A DNA stretch of 64,000 nucleotides. Source: Bradyrhizobium sp. CSA112 (GTDB taxonomy: Bacteria > Pseudomonadota > Alphaproteobacteria > Rhizobiales > Xanthobacteraceae). The translations under genes were made by a program, and so were the position numbers. Under the pieces are notes generated by a model. The model was not told where the DNA came from and did no database searches. It saw nothing but the letters and a program-made list of their open reading frames with translations. The stretch spans positions 1 to 64,000 of the forward strand of contig NZ_JAACFS010000017.1 of assembly GCF_029051645.1 (NCBI RefSeq). The letters are read 5' to 3'. Shown here in pieces: positions 54,916-62,959 of this stretch (the stretch's first letter is position 1; the number at the start of each line of letters is the position of its first letter).

Positions 54916-57336
54916 ATGGGAATGACAAGAGCGAACGATGAGCTGCCGAATATCGATGACCTGAACTTGCTGGACCGCTACTGGCGCGCCGCCAACTATC
55001 TGTCGGTCGGTCAGATTTATCTGCTTGATAATCCGCTGCTGAAGGAACCGCTGCGGCCAGAGCACATCAAACCGCGCCTGCTGGGACATTGGGGGACGAC
55101 ACCTGGGCTAAACTTCATCTACGCTCACCTCAATCGTGCGATCCGTGCCCTGGATCTCAATGTCATTTACGTTTGCGGGCCCGGCCATGGCGGCCCTGGC
55201 GTCGTCGCCAATGCCTATCTGGAAGGCTCCTACGGCGAGATCTATCCCGATGTCAGTCGGGATACCGATGGTCTGCGACGTCTGTTCCGGCAGTTCTCCT
55301 TCCCGGGCGGCATCCCCAGTCACGTCGCCCCGGAGACGCCGGGGTCGATCCACGAGGGTGGCGAACTCGGTTACGCGCTGGTGCACGCCTATGGCGCAGC
55401 TTTCGACAACCCCGACCTTATCGTTGCCTGCGTGGTGGGTGACGGCGAAGCCGAAACCGGGCCGCTCGCGGCCTCATGGCATTCCAACAAGTTTCTGAGC
55501 CCCGTCCATGACGGCGCGGTTCTGCCGATCCTTCATCTTAACGGCTATAAGATCGCCAACCCGACCGTGCTCGGCCGGATGGACGACGACGAGATCCGTC
55601 AGCTCTTTGCCGGCTATGGTCACGAACCCCTGTTCGTGGAAGGTGACGCGCCCGGGCTGATGCATCGGCAGATGGCCGAGGTACTGAATCGGGCCATCGA
55701 GAGCATTCGTTCGGTCCAGCGAAACGCGCGCAACGGACGTACGACGAGCGACCGCCCAAAATGGCCGATGATCGTGCTCCGCAGTGCTAAGGGTTGGACC
55801 GGCCCCAAGGAAGTCGATGGGTTAAAGGTCGAAGGGTTCTGGCGCGCCCATCAGGTTCCGATCGCCAATCCACGCGAAAATCCCCAGCATCTTGAACTCC
55901 TCGAGCGATGGATGCGCAGCTACCAGCCCGAGACCTTGTTCGACGACACTGGCCGCCTCCTCCCTGAATTACAGGCGCTTGCGCCAACCGGAGAGCGACG
56001 AATGGGCGCCAATCCCCATACTAACGGCGGATTGTTGAAACGCGACCTGAAGCTGCCGAACTTTCAGGACTATGCGGTTGATGTGCCCCGGTCCGGTGGC
56101 GTCAATGCCGAGGCGACGCGCTTGATGGGGCGCTTCCTTCGCGACGTAGTGCGCCTGAACGCTGAGGCGCGGAACTTCAGGATCATGGGGCCGGATGAAA
56201 CCGCATCAAATCGTCTCGATGCGGTGTTCGAGGCAACCGAGCGGGTATGGATGGAGGGGACTGAGCCTTATGATGTTCATCTCGCCCAAGACGGCCGGGT
56301 GATGGAGGTGCTGAGCGAGCACCTCTGCCAGGGTTGGCTTGAGGGATATCTGCTCACCGGCCGGCACGGCCTTTTCTCCTGCTACGAGGCTTTCATCCAC
56401 ATCGTGGACTCTATGTTCAACCAGCACGCCAAATGGTTGAAAGTTTCGCGCAGCCTGCCATGGCGACGCCCGATCGCCTCGCTCAACTATCTCCTGACGT
56501 CGCACGTCTGGCAGCAGGATCACAACGGCTTCAGTCATCAGGATCCGGGTTTTGTCGACCTCGTCACCAACAAGAAGGCCGACATTGTACGCGTTTACTT
56601 TCCACCTGACGCCAATACCCTGCTCTGGATCACCGACCATTGCCTGCGGACCTATGACAGGATCAACGTGATTGTCGCCGGCAAACAGGCCTCGCCGCAG
56701 TGGCTGACTATGCAGCAGGCAGCGACGCATTGCGACGCGGGCATCGGAATCTGGAGATGGGCCGGTAGCGAAACCGAAGGCTCCGAGCCGGATGTCGTGA
56801 TGGCCTGTGCCGGCGACGTTCCGACGCTCGAAACGCTGGCTGCGGTAGACTTGCTTCGAAAATCCCTGCCCGAGCTGAAAATCCGCGTTGTCAACGTGGT
56901 CGATCTCATGACGCTGCAGCCGAACGAGCAGCATCCGCACGGCCTTAGCGAGCGCGATTTCGATGGCATCTTCACCCGCGACAGGCCGGTGATTTTTGCC
57001 TATCACGGCTATCCCTACCTTATCCACCGCCTGACCTATAATCGGACCAACCACGCCGGAATGCACGTCCGCGGCTTTAAGGAAGAAGGCACCACGACAA
57101 CACCGTTCGACATGGTGGTGCTGAACGAGCTTGACCGGTTTCATCTGGCGATCGAGGTCATCGAACGCGTTCCCGGCCTCGGCATCGCTGCTGCCCATAT
57201 CAAGCAGCAGTTTCGCGATGCATTGATCGAACATTCGCACTACGTCCGCGAACACGGCGAAGACATGCCGCAAGTTCGTAACTGGGTCTGGCCAAGCAGC
57301 GCGGCTGGGCAAGCTTCGGCCCCAGGCGGGGACTGA
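54916..57336 (+). CDS. xfp: Xylulose-5-phosphate/fructose-6-phosphate phosphoketolase
   Basis: An 806-residue thiamine-diphosphate enzyme splitting sugar phosphates with phosphate to acetyl-phosphate. It shows GPGHGGPG (about residue 90), SIHEGGELGYALVHA, VGDGEAETGP and the C-terminal YDRINVIVAGKQ part. Length matches the family. GGAGGG site 8 nt before the ATG. It sits just before acetate kinase, which would turn the acetyl-phosphate into acetate with ATP gain, useful when oxygen is scarce. No FNR box was seen directly upstream. Confidence 0.96.
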   Translation: MGMTRANDELPNIDDLNLLDRYWRAANYLSVGQIYLLDNPLLKEPLRPEHIKPRLLGHWGTTPGLNFIYAHLNRAIRALDLNVIYVCGPGHGGPGVVANAYLEGSYGEIYPDVSRDTDGLRRLFRQFSFPGGIPSHVAPETPGSIHEGGELGYALVHAYGAAFDNPDLIVACVVGDGEAETGPLAASWHSNKFLSPVHDGAVLPILHLNGYKIANPTVLGRMDDDEIRQLFAGYGHEPLFVEGDAPGLMHRQMAEVLNRAIESIRSVQRNARNGRTTSDRPKWPMIVLRSAKGWTGPKEVDGLKVEGFWRAHQVPIANPRENPQHLELLERWMRSYQPETLFDDTGRLLPELQALAPTGERRMGANPHTNGGLLKRDLKLPNFQDYAVDVPRSGGVNAEATRLMGRFLRDVVRLNAEARNFRIMGPDETASNRLDAVFEATERVWMEGTEPYDVHLAQDGRVMEVLSEHLCQGWLEGYLLTGRHGLFSCYEAFIHIVDSMFNQHAKWLKVSRSLPWRRPIASLNYLLTSHVWQQDHNGFSHQDPGFVDLVTNKKADIVRVYFPPDANTLLWITDHCLRTYDRINVIVAGKQASPQWLTMQQAATHCDAGIGIWRWAGSETEGSEPDVVMACAGDVPTLETLAAVDLLRKSLPELKIRVVNVVDLMTLQPNEQHPHGLSERDFDGIFTRDRPVIFAYHGYPYLIHRLTYNRTNHAGMHVRGFKEEGTTTTPFDMVVLNELDRFHLAIEVIERVPGLGIAAAHIKQQFRDALIEHSHYVREHGEDMPQVRNWVWPSSAAGQASAPGGD

Positions 57337-57368
57337 CGATTGCCTCGCCTGCCATGTCAGGAATATCG

Positions 57369-58577
57369 ATGATGTGCGACGCAGTCTTGGTCCTGAATGC
57401 CGGCTCCTCCAGCATCAAATTTGGATTGTTCGATATTTCGAGGACTGAGCCGCGCTTGCTCTGCAAAAGTCTGCTCGACGAACACGGGACCAAGCCAGGC
57501 TTCACCGTGACCGACGCCGCCGGTAATCACTTGTTCGAGAGGCGAGGCGCACCAGCCGACAATAACGGCGATACCCTGCTCGCCGATATCCTGAATTGGA
57601 GCAATGACTATCTCGCCGGCGGCACGTTAGCCGCCGTCGGGCATCGCGTCGTTCACGGCGGACGCGATTTCGACGGTCCAGCCGAAGTCACCGACAACAC
57701 CATCGACGCGATGGCCGCCCTGACGCCGCTTGCGCCTTTGCACCAGCCGCGCTGCTTGTCGCCGATGCGGGCCATCAGGTCGCTGCAGCCCGGCCTCACA
57801 CAAATTGCCTGCTTCGACACCGCTTTCCATCATGCCCTCGTGCCACCCGTCAGCCGCTTTGCTATCCCGAGGCGATTCGAAGAGATGGGCATCCGCCGCT
57901 ACGGCTTTCACGGACTTTCCTTTGAATTCATCGCCAACTGCTTGGCCAAGACCTCGTCGAACCTGGCCGGCATGCGCACCGTAGCGGCGCATCTCGGCAA
58001 CGGAGCCAGCCTTTGCGCTATGCGCAACGGCCGAAGCCTCGATACCACCATGGGCCTCACTCCGCTTGACGGATTGATGATGGGCACGCGCGGTGGCACC
58101 ATCGATCCTGGCGTGCTGCTGTACCTTCAGCAGCGCGGCATGTCACTCAATGAACTTGAGCGGGTGCTTTATCAGGAATCCGGATTGCTTGGCGTCTCCG
58201 GCCTTTCCGCCGACATGCGTGTCTTGCTCGCCAGCGATGATCCGCGAGCTGCCGAGGCTATCGAGCTATTCACGTTTCGCGTCGCTAGGGACGTCGCCGC
58301 GATGGCCAGCACATTGGGCGGTCTGGAATGCCTGGTTTTCACTGGCGGTGTCGGCGAGCACAGCGCCGAGATAAGGCAGCAAATATGCGAACGGTTGCAA
58401 TGGCTGGGAGTGCAGGTCAACCGTTCGGCGAATGATCAGGCGAGCGAATGCATCAGCGCTGCGAACAGCAGGGTGGATGTCCGCGTCATTCCTACGAGCG
58501 AGGAAACCATGATTGCCCGCCATTGCTCGGAGATGTTGCGCCCGCCGCATCAGAATACTCACAGGTCGCCCATCTAG
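57369..58577 (+). CDS. ackA: Acetate kinase
   Basis: A 402-residue enzyme converting acetyl-phosphate and ADP to acetate and ATP. NAGSSSIKF near the N-terminus, GHRVVHGG, FDTAFH, GFHGLSFEFI and HLGNGASLCA are the family motifs. The ATG at 57369 is chosen for its AGGA site 6 nt upstream; an ATG at 57354 is possible. It follows xfp by 32 bp, so they form one unit. Confidence 0.95.
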   Translation: MMCDAVLVLNAGSSSIKFGLFDISRTEPRLLCKSLLDEHGTKPGFTVTDAAGNHLFERRGAPADNNGDTLLADILNWSNDYLAGGTLAAVGHRVVHGGRDFDGPAEVTDNTIDAMAALTPLAPLHQPRCLSPMRAIRSLQPGLTQIACFDTAFHHALVPPVSRFAIPRRFEEMGIRRYGFHGLSFEFIANCLAKTSSNLAGMRTVAAHLGNGASLCAMRNGRSLDTTMGLTPLDGLMMGTRGGTIDPGVLLYLQQRGMSLNELERVLYQESGLLGVSGLSADMRVLLASDDPRAAEAIELFTFRVARDVAAMASTLGGLECLVFTGGVGEHSAEIRQQICERLQWLGVQVNRSANDQASECISAANSRVDVRVIPTSEETMIARHCSEMLRPPHQNTHRSPI

Positions 58578-58760
58578 GCATTTGATTGATGTAGGACAAG
58601 CTTGTTCGCCGCGGCTTTCGTTAATCTCAGTCTGCGTAAGGGAAGTTGGCGGCTGTAGGTTCGGAGCCGACGTCCCTGGACGCTCGATTTGCGGATGCCC
58701 TCCGACTCTGCGAGTCTGGGGGTGTACGCGTGCCTCATTTCCTATCCCTGAGAGTGACCA

Positions 58761-58971
58761 ATGCAGTCCTATTATTTTGACATGAAGGACGGAGCACCGA
58801 TCAGGATCGGTCGGGGCTCTTGGACTCGAGCACAGCAAGACACCTGCGCGTCGGCTTAGCCACCATCAACCGGCCAAAGACGAACATCTCTGTATCGTTG
58901 TCCTGAACAGAACCGCACCCAGGTGCAGCGCTTGTCTCCAACTCGCTTCTAAGCAATTTGACCTTACATAA
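58761..58971 (+). pseudogene. DUF6894-like small protein, frameshifted
   Basis: The start MQSYYFDMKDGAPIR matches the DUF6894 pattern; a later frame with EHSK...ARRL and LCIVVLNRT ends at TAA (58969-58971). Total is one base over a multiple of three. A minus-strand frame (58801-59034) overlaps and was not chosen because it lacks family features. Confidence 0.4.
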
Positions 58972-59061
58972 TTTTTGATCCCCGCGACCATTTCGTAAAA
59001 GTTCTTCCGCGCGGTCACGCAACATCTCGCTCACTATAATTACCTCGTCCCCGTCACTGCA

Positions 59062-59793
59062 TTAGCTGGCCTTTGACCAACCCTCATCTTCCGGCGAGCG
59101 GAATGAAATCCCGGACACGGTGTCGAGAAAGTAGAGATGGTCGTGAACCAGCTTGACGCCGGCAACGTTCTCAGCCGCCACGATCGTCGCTTGACGAAAG
59201 CGCTCGTCAGTGATCATGCCGCTTAGGTTAACAATTCCGTCCCGCACGGCGACCCCAAGCTGGGCCGGTTGCCATTCGTTTTTCTCGATTGACGAGATCA
59301 CGCGCTTGCGAATGTGATCGTCATCGGCAGTTGGATCCGGGACATCCCGAGCAAGACTTGCGACGGCTCGTAGCAGGTCCGAACGCGTCACAATCCCGAC
59401 TAGCTTGTCCGCGCGAACAACGAGCAAACGCTTTACATTCTGACGTCCCATCAATCCTACGAGTTCATCAAGTGGCATGTCTTCCGTCGCGGTGAAGAGA
59501 GCGTCCCGTGTCATGATCTCGCCCACCTTGCGGCCGCTCTCGCGCACGAACTCCACGGCAGATTTTCCCGGCCCCATCAGGAAGTCCAGCCACCGAATGC
59601 ACGGCCCTTGCGTGCCGATTTCACTGCGGCGCATGAAATCGCTTTCAGAGATAATTCCGAGAAGCCCGCCCGTGTCGTCGACCACCGGAAGGCCGCTGAC
59701 ATGATGTTGCAGCATCAGCCTTGCAGCTTCGATGATAGGTGTATCGACCTTTACCGATATCACCTTGCGGGTCATGACCTGATGCGCGCGCAT
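59062..59793 (-). CDS. CBS-pair and BON-domain protein
   Basis: 243 residues: MRAHQVMTRKVISVKVDTPI begins two CBS repeats (about 1-60 and 93-150), which bind adenine nucleotides; a BON domain (about 185-225: VRDGIVNLSGMITDERFRQA) ends it. AGGAGG before the ATG at 59793. Such proteins act as energy sensors. It is divergent from the next gene, with two FNR boxes between them. Confidence 0.85.
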   Translation of the reverse strand: MRAHQVMTRKVISVKVDTPIIEAARLMLQHHVSGLPVVDDTGGLLGIISESDFMRRSEIGTQGPCIRWLDFLMGPGKSAVEFVRESGRKVGEIMTRDALFTATEDMPLDELVGLMGRQNVKRLLVVRADKLVGIVTRSDLLRAVASLARDVPDPTADDDHIRKRVISSIEKNEWQPAQLGVAVRDGIVNLSGMITDERFRQATIVAAENVAGVKLVHDHLYFLDTVSGISFRSPEDEGWSKAS

Positions 59794-59845
59794 TTCGATG
59801 CCTCCTGTTCCAATCGGAATGCTATTCGAGATGCGCATCTCACGA

Positions 59846-59859
59846 TTGATACACGTCAA
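59846..59859. promoter_or_regulatory. FNR/FixK box
   Basis: TTGATACACGTCAA, 52 bp before the minus-strand CBS-BON ATG at 59793. Confidence 0.75.
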
Positions 59860-59885
59860 GGAGACCACCAGGCCGCCGCTTAAAG

Positions 59886-59899
59886 TTGAGCGAGATCAA
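59886..59899. promoter_or_regulatory. FNR/FixK box
   Basis: TTGAGCGAGATCAA, 58 bp before the plus-strand CBS-BON ATG at 59958. The two boxes are 26 bp apart. Confidence 0.75.
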
Positions 59900-59957
59900 C
59901 ATCCTTTGGAGCGATAGCGGTAAGATCAGAAAATACTGATACTGAAGGAGATCTCTC

Positions 59958-60680
59958 ATGCGAGCTCACCAGATTATGACGAAGGACGTGATTACCGTCA
60001 CTCCGTACACGACGATCGTGGATGCAGCAAACATCATGCTGCGTTGCCATATCAGCGGCCTCCCAGTGTTGGATTCCGATGGGACGCTGCTGGGTATCGT
60101 GTCTCAGAGCGATTTCCTTCATCGCAAAGAGATTGACACCGAGCGCAAGCGGCCGAACTGGCTTGAAATATTCGTCGGTCCCGGTCGGGTCGCTGGTGAC
60201 TTCGTCCATGAACATGGACGCAAGGTAGAGGACGTGATGACGCGCGATCCGATTATGGTGGAAGACAATGCGCCTCTTGACGAACTCGTGCGTCTTATGG
60301 AGAAACACGACATCAAGCGGCTACCCGTGATGCGCGCCAAATCGCTCGTCGGCATTGTCACGCGATCGAATATCCTTCAAGCCGTCGCCAGTATGGCACG
60401 CGAGATTCCAGATCCTACCACCGATGATGACCATATCCGCAACCGCATCACTCGGGAGGTCTACGCGACCAATTGGCGGCCGATTGGATTCCAGGTCACG
60501 GTCCGGCATGGGGTCGCGCATTTGCATGGGCTCGTTATCGATGAGCACTCGCGACGAGCGGCGATTGTTGCAGCGGAGAATACCGCCGGGGTCAAGGAGG
60601 TCCATGACCATCTCTGTTTCGTCGATAGTTATTCGGGCTTTTACATGGAATCGCCAGAGGACATGAAGGCAGCAAGTTAA
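59958..60680 (+). CDS. CBS-pair and BON-domain protein (second)
   Basis: 240 residues, same order as the divergent gene: two CBS repeats (MTKDVITVTPYTTI..., MTRDPIMVEDNAPL...) then a BON domain (VRHGVAHLHGLVIDEHSRRA). AAGGAG 7 nt before the ATG. The pair arose by duplication, with clear divergence. Confidence 0.85.
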   Translation: MRAHQIMTKDVITVTPYTTIVDAANIMLRCHISGLPVLDSDGTLLGIVSQSDFLHRKEIDTERKRPNWLEIFVGPGRVAGDFVHEHGRKVEDVMTRDPIMVEDNAPLDELVRLMEKHDIKRLPVMRAKSLVGIVTRSNILQAVASMAREIPDPTTDDDHIRNRITREVYATNWRPIGFQVTVRHGVAHLHGLVIDEHSRRAAIVAAENTAGVKEVHDHLCFVDSYSGFYMESPEDMKAAS

Positions 60681-60893
60681 GCGATAAGGTTATCGACCAA
60701 GCACGAGCATGCCGGTGGTTGGACTGCTTACCCACCATAGTTGGCTTTCGGAAATCGGACTTGCGCCAGGTGAATGCATGACCTTTTCTCGGCTTCGGCT
60801 GCGTGTTCGGTCCAGCGCAGCTAAGTCAGTCGAAACGGAACCGTTAGTCTCGGCGCGATTGAGAACATGGCGCGGGGTGGCGCTGGATGCGCC

Positions 60894-61268
60894 TCACTTT
60901 CGTAGCGATCCGATATAGGCGGCGATATCGCCTGCTTCGTTTCGGCTGAGCGGATAGTTCGGCATCTTGGGATGCGGCTCTAGCAGAAAGAACGCCAGTT
61001 TCTCTGCGCTGAAATCCGATCTCTGAGCTAATGCGGCGAACGGGGGGACATCTGCGCTTGCCTGCTTCTGATCACTGCTGACGACGTGACAGGAAGCGCA
61101 CCAACGTTTTGCGAGTTCCGCACCATGATCCGCATCGGCCCCCATCGCCGGCGATAGGGTCAAACCGATCATAACAGCTATAAGAAGCATGCCCTGGTCC
61201 GGATTGATTCGCCTGGGGCAAATTCGTTGGATGTACAGAAGAAACGATTGGTATCGCAATCCTCTCAT
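60894..61268 (-). CDS. Small cytochrome c
   Basis: 124 residues: basic N-terminus, a hydrophobic segment (MLLIAVMIGLTLS), then heme motif CASCH near residue 57 and the axial Met in HPKMPNYPLS. The class I cytochrome c fold would be periplasmic or membrane-anchored. Start at 61268 is favoured by an AAGAGGTGAT site; an ATG at 61190 gives a shorter signal. An FNR-type box lies 56 bp upstream. Confidence 0.8.
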   Translation of the reverse strand: MRGLRYQSFLLYIQRICPRRINPDQGMLLIAVMIGLTLSPAMGADADHGAELAKRWCASCHVVSSDQKQASADVPPFAALAQRSDFSAEKLAFFLLEPHPKMPNYPLSRNEAGDIAAYIGSLRK

Positions 61269-61575
61269 TCGATCACCTCTTGGGTCCGTACGGCGTCGTT
61301 CGTCAGGTCACGTCGACGAACCTTTTGATATCGCTCAATGCGGCGTTTAGCGAGGGCAATAATGTCACTAACGTCACCGCCGAACTGCCCAGAGAGGGTG
61401 CCGACCGCTCGACGCGGGCAGCTCAGGAGTTGGCAGGAGCCCCGGCGATTTTCGTTTGGGGCTCCAACTAGGCTTGGCCCGTTCGGCCGCGGCGCCCGGC
61501 CACGATGGTCAATTCGACGCCCTTTTTGAGCCAGTGAAGTTCAGTTACCGCGATCGAGGGAGGAGACAATACAAA
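61269..61575. other. Intergenic region with an FNR-type box
   Basis: 307 bp between the cytochrome c and adk genes. The box at 61325 is listed separately; frames here are short and featureless. Confidence 0.5.
61325..61338. promoter_or_regulatory. FNR/FixK box
   Basis: TTGATATCGCTCAA, ending 56 bp before the cytochrome c ATG (61268), 237 bp before adk. Confidence 0.55.
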
Positions 61576-62157
61576 ATGAGGATTGTTCTATTGGGACCGC
61601 CCGGGTCCGGGAAGGGAACTCAGGCGACACGATTGGCTCAACGGTTAGGAATTCCGGAATTGTCCACCGGCGATATGCTGCGCGCCGCCGTGTCGGCAGA
61701 AACTCCGATTGGGAGAAAAGCCAAGGCGATGATGGAACGTGGTGAGCTTGTACCGGACGAGCTTGTAGTGGCCGTAGTAGCTGAGCGCATTCTTCGGCCT
61801 GATGCGAAGAACGGATTCATACTCGACGGATTTCCTCGCACCATTGCTCAGGCCGCGGCGCTTGATGACATCCTGCTGACGAACGGGCTCAATCTCGACT
61901 GCGTGGTTGAGTTGAAGGTGGATGAAGAAGTCTTGTTAGGTCGCATTCTCAATCGAGCAAAAGAAGCCACGACTAACGGACAGACTGCAAGAGTGGACGA
62001 CACGGAAGGCGCATTGAGAATCCGCCTGGATGAATACCGCAGGCAAACTGCACCGCTCGCCGACTATTATCGAGCGAAGGGAATTCTCAAGAGCATCGAC
62101 GGCTTACAACCAGTAAATAAGGTAGCGACCTCGCTCTTCGAAGCGCTCGTCGCATGA
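61576..62157 (+). CDS. adk: Adenylate kinase
   Basis: A 193-residue enzyme (ATP + AMP = 2 ADP) with P-loop GPPGSGKGT (7-15), the AMP site LSTGDMLR and the DGFPRT motif. The lid is the short form without the four-Cys zinc site. ATG at 61576 with AGGAG about 10 nt upstream. The position among energy-stress genes rather than ribosomal ones suggests a second copy. Confidence 0.92.
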   Translation: MRIVLLGPPGSGKGTQATRLAQRLGIPELSTGDMLRAAVSAETPIGRKAKAMMERGELVPDELVVAVVAERILRPDAKNGFILDGFPRTIAQAAALDDILLTNGLNLDCVVELKVDEEVLLGRILNRAKEATTNGQTARVDDTEGALRIRLDEYRRQTAPLADYYRAKGILKSIDGLQPVNKVATSLFEALVA

Positions 62158-62191
62158 ACGCGACAGATTCACGTTGAAACGGGAGGCTCTG

Positions 62192-62500
62192 ATGTCAGTA
62201 GACGCCAGCGCCGACAATCTACAGTTGGCCGTGCGACATGCGCTGTTGACGACGCGGGCTACAGCGGTTTGCCCTTTCCATCCGAACGTGACTATACGCA
62301 TCGGTGACGATGCCGCCGAGACCCATGCCTTTTATCGTGCCAGAAATCTCGTCAAGAGCGACGGCACTGGGTGGGATCATGCAGTTCTGATGGAAGAGAT
62401 TGCGCGACAACTTGCCGATGCAGCTGACCGCGTGTGCCCCGAATGTGTGAGGCCGTGCGATCCGCCGATAGACCGCAAACGGCACGTCGTGAGGTGGTGA
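62192..62500 (+). CDS. Hypothetical protein
   Basis: 102 residues, soluble; a Cys and His in CPFHPNV and CPECVRPCDPP could hold a metal. GGAGG site before the ATG at 62192. Follows adk by 34 bp. Unknown role. Confidence 0.6.
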   Translation: MSVDASADNLQLAVRHALLTTRATAVCPFHPNVTIRIGDDAAETHAFYRARNLVKSDGTGWDHAVLMEEIARQLADAADRVCPECVRPCDPPIDRKRHVVRW

Positions 62501-62578
62501 TGCGCCCAATGTCTCCTTGTAGCGGGCATCAAGAAATGCCGGATCGGCTCTCCTGTATCCGAGCCATGTGAAGATCGA

Positions 62579-62592
62579 TTGATCCACATCAA
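62579..62592. promoter_or_regulatory. FNR/FixK box
   Basis: TTGATCCACATCAA, a perfect palindrome 62 bp before the DUF485 ATG at 62655. Confidence 0.75.
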
Positions 62593-62654
62593 GCTGTCGT
62601 GCCCGTTCCTTCTCTATGGTCTTCCAAAATCCGCGAATTTTCGGGAGGACCAAG

Positions 62655-62954
62655 ATGGATGGAAACAGCCACGAAAAGATCAAACAGGATCCCAACTACC
62701 AGGAGCTGGTGCGCCGACGGTCGTCCCTCGGTTGGACGCTGTCGCTGATCATGTTGGTCATCTACTTCGGCTTCATCCTGCTGGTCGCCTATGCGCCAAA
62801 ATTCCTTGGCATCCGGCTGGGCGCGGGCGTGACAACCATCGGTATTCCGATCGGCCTGTTCGTCATTGTGTCGGCGTTCGTGCTCACGGGCATCTATGTC
62901 AGCAAGGCCAATTCCGCATACGACACCCTGATCCGTCGAATCATCGAGAGATAG
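62655..62954 (+). CDS. DUF485 membrane protein
   Basis: A 99-residue protein with two hydrophobic segments (about 25-47 and 58-82), the DUF485 pattern LVRRRSSLGWTLSLIML, and a GGAGG site. These proteins almost always precede ActP acetate permeases, as here (5 bp away), and are thought to support it. FNR box upstream. Confidence 0.9.
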   Translation: MDGNSHEKIKQDPNYQELVRRRSSLGWTLSLIMLVIYFGFILLVAYAPKFLGIRLGAGVTTIGIPIGLFVIVSAFVLTGIYVSKANSAYDTLIRRIIER

Positions 62955-62959
62955 CGGCC

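Noticed and set aside
4914..58971. Programmed +1 frameshifting as a common explanation for the eight broken genes
   Set aside because: The sequences at the shift points share no slippery motif or hairpin, and the genes are unrelated. Assembly error or decay is simpler.
58801..59034. A minus-strand 77-codon gene
   Set aside because: No family features; the other strand matches DUF6894 at its N-terminus.
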